NCBI GenBank assembly: GCA_000336895.1
Contig: AOLX01000014.1
Location: 222,581-286,580 of the forward strand
Source: Haloarcula argentinensis DSM 12282
GTDB lineage: Archaea; Halobacteriota; Halobacteria; Halobacteriales; Haloarculaceae
DNA length: 64,000 nucleotides
Direction of reading: 5' to 3'
Made by a program: the position numbers and the translations under genes. The notes under the pieces are model-generated. The model saw only the letters and a program-made list of their open reading frames with translations. It did not search any database and was not told the origin of the DNA. Of the stretch, positions 60,646-64,000 are shown in pieces. Position 1 is the first letter of the stretch; every line of letters begins with the position of its first letter.

Positions 60646-62751
60646 ATGGGACGATTATCGACGTTGTTTGCGCCGGAACGTGTCGCAGTGGTCGGGGCGA
60701 CCGATTCGGAGGGATCCGTCGGTCACGCGGTCACCACGAACCTGCTCGATTCGTTTGCAGGGGAGGTCGTGGCCGTGAACCCGAACAAAGAGACAGTACT
60801 TGGATTGCCGTGTTACGACAACCTCGCCGGCCTGGAAGACCCCGGGTCGGTCGACGTTGCCGTCGTCGTCGTGCCGCCGACGGTGGCGGTCGAGGTCATC
60901 GAGAACGCCGGGGAAGCGGGTATCGAAAACGTCGTCGTCATCACCGCTGGCTTCGGTGAGACTGGCAGTGATGGGGCCGAACGTGAAAAGCGGCTCCGGG
61001 AAGCGGCCAGTGAATATGACCTGAATCTGGTCGGCCCGAACAGCCTCGGTGTGATGTCGACGCCCGTAGGGCTCAACGCTACCTTCGGGAATCTGATGGC
61101 CAGCGACGGCGACATCTCCTTTATGAGCCAGTCGGGCGCGTTCATCACCGCCGTCCTGGACTGGGCCGCCGAGCGCGATGTCGGCTTCAAGGACATCGTC
61201 TCGCTCGGGAACAAGGCAGTACTCGACGAGAGCGACTTCGTCGCCGAGTGGGGTGACGACCCCGATACTGACGTCATTCTGGGCTATCTTGAGGACATCA
61301 ACGACGGGTCCTCGTTCGTGCAGACGGCCCGTGAGGTGACACAGGATACGCCGATTGTCCTCGTCAAGTCCGGCCGCACGGACGCGGGTGCGAGCGCGGC
61401 AGCCTCCCACACCGGTGCGATGGCCGGATCGGAGCGGGCCTACGAGGCCGGCCTCGACAAGGCCGGGACACTCCGTGTCGAGTCCGTGCAGGAACTGTTC
61501 GACTACGCGCAGATTCTCGCCGGCCAGCCGCTCCCGGACGGGGACGAGATCGCTATCGTGACGAACGCCGGCGGTCCCGGCGTGATGACAACCGACGCTG
61601 TCGGCGACTCGGACCTACAACTCGCGCAGTTCGGTGACGAGACGTTCTCACGACTCCGCGAGGAGATGCCCGACGAGGCCAATATCTACAACCCGGTCGA
61701 CATTATCGGGGACGCTCCCGCAGAGCGTTTCGAGACGGCGCTCGAAACGGTACTGGCGGACGACAACGTGTCGATGGCTGTTGTCGTCGCCTGCCCGACG
61801 GCAGTGCTTTCCTTCGAGGACCTCTCGGAACGCATCGTAGAACAGCAGGAGCGGTTCGAGAAGCCCGTTGCGGCAACGTTGATGGGCGGGAAGTCGGTCG
61901 ACGCCGGTGCGAACGTCTTGAGCGAAGCGGGCGTGCCGAACTACTTCGACCCGGCCCGCGCCGTCGGAAGTCTGGACGCTCTGAGACGATATCGCGAGAT
62001 CAGGGCAACCGAGTACGAGGAGCCGACGACCTTCGACGTGGACCGCGAGCGGGCCCGGGAGATACTCGAATCCGATGCCCGGCGCGGGTCGAACCGGCTC
62101 GGCGTGGAAGCGATGGAACTGCTCGACGCGTATGGGATTCCGACACCACAGGGTGATGTCGTCTCCTCGCCCGTCGAAGCGGAGGCTATCGCCGAGGAGA
62201 TCGGCGATGATGTGGTGATGAAAATCGTCAGTCCGGACATTCTGCACAAGTCTGACATCGGCGGCGTCGAGGTCGCTGTCCCCGTCGAGGAGGTCCGTGA
62301 CACCTACGAGGATCTCGTCGTCAGGGCGCGGAACTATCAGGAGGACGCGACGATTCTCGGCGTTCAGGTACAGGAGATGGTCGACCTCGACAACGGCGTC
62401 GAGACGATTCTCGGGATGAACCGCGACCCGCAGTTCGGGCCGTTGCTGTTGTTCGGCCTCGGCGGTATTTTCGTCGAGGTACTCGAAGATAACACTGTCA
62501 GTGTCGCCCCCGTCAGCGAGACCGAGGCGGAAGGGATGCTCGATGACATCGACTCTGCGCCGTTGTTACGCGGTGCCCGGGGCCGCGACCCCGTCGACGA
62601 GGCCACGCTCGTCGAGACAATCCAGCGGCTCTCGCAACTCGTCACTGACTTCCCCGCAATCGTCGAACTGGACATCAACCCCCTCGTCGCGAGGCCCGAC
62701 GGGGTGCAGGCGGTCGACCTGCGACTCACTCTCGACCAGGAGAAACTATGA
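60646..62751 (+). CDS. acd: Acetate-CoA ligase (ADP-forming), fused alpha-beta
   Basis: 701 residues. Domains in order: CoA-binding Rossmann fold (about 1-140), succinyl-CoA-ligase-like domains (about 150-450) with the phosphorylated His in ASHTGAMAG (about His255), and an ATP-grasp (about 480-701) with the second His in ILHKSDIGGVEV (about 534). The enzyme makes acetate and ATP from acetyl-CoA, or the reverse, in haloarchaea. A TATA-like CTATATTC lies about 32-40 nt before the ATG. It overlaps the next gene by ATGA. Confidence 0.94.
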   Translation: MGRLSTLFAPERVAVVGATDSEGSVGHAVTTNLLDSFAGEVVAVNPNKETVLGLPCYDNLAGLEDPGSVDVAVVVVPPTVAVEVIENAGEAGIENVVVITAGFGETGSDGAEREKRLREAASEYDLNLVGPNSLGVMSTPVGLNATFGNLMASDGDISFMSQSGAFITAVLDWAAERDVGFKDIVSLGNKAVLDESDFVAEWGDDPDTDVILGYLEDINDGSSFVQTAREVTQDTPIVLVKSGRTDAGASAAASHTGAMAGSERAYEAGLDKAGTLRVESVQELFDYAQILAGQPLPDGDEIAIVTNAGGPGVMTTDAVGDSDLQLAQFGDETFSRLREEMPDEANIYNPVDIIGDAPAERFETALETVLADDNVSMAVVVACPTAVLSFEDLSERIVEQQERFEKPVAATLMGGKSVDAGANVLSEAGVPNYFDPARAVGSLDALRRYREIRATEYEEPTTFDVDRERAREILESDARRGSNRLGVEAMELLDAYGIPTPQGDVVSSPVEAEAIAEEIGDDVVMKIVSPDILHKSDIGGVEVAVPVEEVRDTYEDLVVRARNYQEDATILGVQVQEMVDLDNGVETILGMNRDPQFGPLLLFGLGGIFVEVLEDNTVSVAPVSETEAEGMLDDIDSAPLLRGARGRDPVDEATLVETIQRLSQLVTDFPAIVELDINPLVARPDGVQAVDLRLTLDQEKL

Positions 62752-63824
62752 CCGACACGAACACGCTACTCGTTACATCACTTGAGGACGGTATCGGCAA
62801 GACGGCTATCACGCTCGCGCTCGCGACGCGTGCTCACGACGCGGGCTACGATGTCGGCTACATGAAGCCCAAGGGGACGCGCCTGCGGAGTGCGGTCGGC
62901 AAGACGCGGGACGAGGACCCGATGCTCGCCCGCGAACTGCTCGATCTGGAGACCGACCTCCATGACATGGAGCCCATCGTCTACTCGCCGACGTTCATTC
63001 AGGAAGCCATCCGCGGGCGTGAGGACCCGGATGACCTCCGTGAGCGACTGCAAGAGGGCATCGAAACCTGTTCGGATGGAACCGATATGCTCCTTGTCGA
63101 GGGGAGCAGTGACCTAGCGACTGGCAGTATCGTCGACCTCACAGATATCGATATCGCGGAGTTGCTCGACGCCCGTGTGCTGTTAGTCACCGGCTACGAT
63201 ACGCCCAGTGACACGGACGAAATTCTGTCTGCGGCCCGAGCGATCGGTGATCGACTCGACGGCGTCCTGTTCAACGGCGTCACCGACGCGACGGTCGACG
63301 AACTCGCCGACGACGTGGTGCCGTTCCTCGAAGGCGAGGGCATTCCAGTCCACGGCATTCTGCCGCGTGACCGCTCGCTCGCCGGCGTCACCGTTGCCGA
63401 CCTCGCCCGGAACCTCGGTGCGGACATCCTCACTGGTGATGCCAACACCGATGTCCACGTCGAGCGGTTCAGCGTCGGCGCAATGAGCGGGAGCAGCGCG
63501 CTCGAACGCTTCCGGCGGACGCGCGATGCCGTCGTCGTCACCGGCGGCGACCGCTCGGAGGTTCAGACAGCAGCCCTCGAAGCGTCCGGTATCAACGCAC
63601 TCCTCCTCACTGGTGGATTCCAGCCCGCCAGTGCGGTCATCGGACAGGCGGCCGAGAAAAATGTCCCAGTGCTGTCAGTACAGTCGGATACACGGACGAC
63701 GATAGACAGAGTCGAGGAGGTCCTTCGGACCGGGCAGACCCGGAACGAGGCAACGGTCGACCGTATGCGGACGCTACTCGACGACGGTGTCGACGTCGGG
63801 TCACTGCTGTCAATCGACCTCTAG
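62748..63824 (+). CDS. BioD-like P-loop + DRTGG protein (phosphotransacetylase N-terminal type)
   Basis: 358 residues. The N-terminus is a dethiobiotin-synthetase-like P-loop domain, but its loop reads LEDGIGKTAITLAL, followed by YMKPKG and LLVEGSSDLATGS. The second part (about 215-330) is a DRTGG domain (FSVGAMSGSSALERFRRTRDAVVVTGGDR in pieces). This is the architecture of the N-terminal extension of large phosphotransacetylases, without the catalytic PTA domain. It overlaps acd by 4 nt, so it probably regulates or assists acetyl-CoA metabolism; the mechanism is inference. Confidence 0.87.
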   Translation: MTDTNTLLVTSLEDGIGKTAITLALATRAHDAGYDVGYMKPKGTRLRSAVGKTRDEDPMLARELLDLETDLHDMEPIVYSPTFIQEAIRGREDPDDLRERLQEGIETCSDGTDMLLVEGSSDLATGSIVDLTDIDIAELLDARVLLVTGYDTPSDTDEILSAARAIGDRLDGVLFNGVTDATVDELADDVVPFLEGEGIPVHGILPRDRSLAGVTVADLARNLGADILTGDANTDVHVERFSVGAMSGSSALERFRRTRDAVVVTGGDRSEVQTAALEASGINALLLTGGFQPASAVIGQAAEKNVPVLSVQSDTRTTIDRVEEVLRTGQTRNEATVDRMRTLLDDGVDVGSLLSIDL

Positions 63825-63845
63825 CACCGTCATTTCGGCTGGGCG

Positions 63846-63990
63846 GTAGCCCGTTCCTAACGGAGCACGGGCCCGGGCTACGGGAAAATCTCCAGATGAA
63901 ACGTGCCTTACTATTTTAGTGATCGGTAGTCAAGTATCAGATGGAGCCTTACCGGCTCCGTAGTGTCACACGACGGGGGTTTGCCCCCGT
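63846..63990. other. Hairpin series at the right edge
   Basis: Three stems follow the DRTGG gene: GTAGCCCG/CGGGCTAC (63846-63881), GGAGCC/GGCTCC with a 5-nt loop (63943-63959), and ACGGGGG/CCCCCGT with a 4-nt loop (63973-63990). The first could end the acd transcript. The last two, in AT-rich surroundings, resemble subterminal hairpins of IS200/IS605-type elements, but the window ends before any gene can confirm this. Confidence 0.4.
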
Positions 63991-64000
63991 TCTATCCCCT

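Overview
The window is chromosomal DNA of a halophilic archaeon (class Halobacteria, most like Haloarcula or a close relative). The basis is high GC, very acidic predicted proteins, Tat lipoproteins with a twin-arginine followed by a Cys lipobox, leaderless genes with TATA boxes about 25 nt before the ATG, and typical haloarchaeal genes (gfcR, TrmB regulators, DpsA, Asp-type glucose dehydrogenase, ADP-forming acetyl-CoA synthetase, PccX). I saw no rRNA, tRNA or CRISPR array.

0-21.5 kb: a truncated lipoprotein, two bacterial-PH-domain membrane proteins, a fused Cas4-type nuclease/SF1 helicase (Dna2-like), and a five-gene MoxR/DUF58/DUF4129 membrane cluster (5.9-13.2 kb). Small conserved proteins and an MFS transporter follow. 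A glycan block (16-21.5 kb) holds GT2 and GT39-like transferases, an AglD/LPG-synthase-type membrane protein, a polysaccharide deacetylase, a DUF2304 protein and a dolichol-phosphate-sugar-synthase-like GT2.

21.5-40.7 kb: the cobalamin-binding subunit of methylmalonyl-CoA mutase with MeaB, then a thiolase/DUF35 pair. A sugar region follows: gfcR, an aldo/keto reductase, a TrmB regulator, a complete sugar ABC transporter with an extra small membrane protein, a Gfo/Idh oxidoreductase, glucose dehydrogenase, a second sugar-binding lipoprotein without its own permeases, and a second TrmB. Near-palindromes fitting ACAACA-N2-TGTTGT precede gfcR, the reductase and the ABC operon and could be a shared operator.

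40.7-60.5 kb: an iron-responsive region. DtxR-type boxes (TTTAGG-N4-CCTAAA) sit at the starts of four genes: a Fe(III)-type ABC operon that continues into a GT39-like protein and a gluconate-dehydrogenase-subunit-3-like protein; a reversibly-glycosylated-polypeptide (GT75-like) protein; a siderophore-type binding lipoprotein; and a 49-residue small protein. DpsA (ferritin-like) is nearby. Interspersed are an acetoacetyl-CoA/3-ketoacyl reductase, propionyl-CoA carboxylase beta subunit with PccX, and a second thiolase/DUF35 pair whose thiolase has Ser in place of the nucleophilic Cys. These fit propionyl-CoA and polyhydroxyalkanoate metabolism. An AT-rich 456-bp element with 37-bp imperfect terminal inverted repeats (57.26-57.71 kb) looks like an undescribed MITE.

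60.6-64 kb: ADP-forming acetyl-CoA synthetase overlapped by a BioD/DRTGG (phosphotransacetylase-N-like) protein, then a run of hairpins at the right edge.
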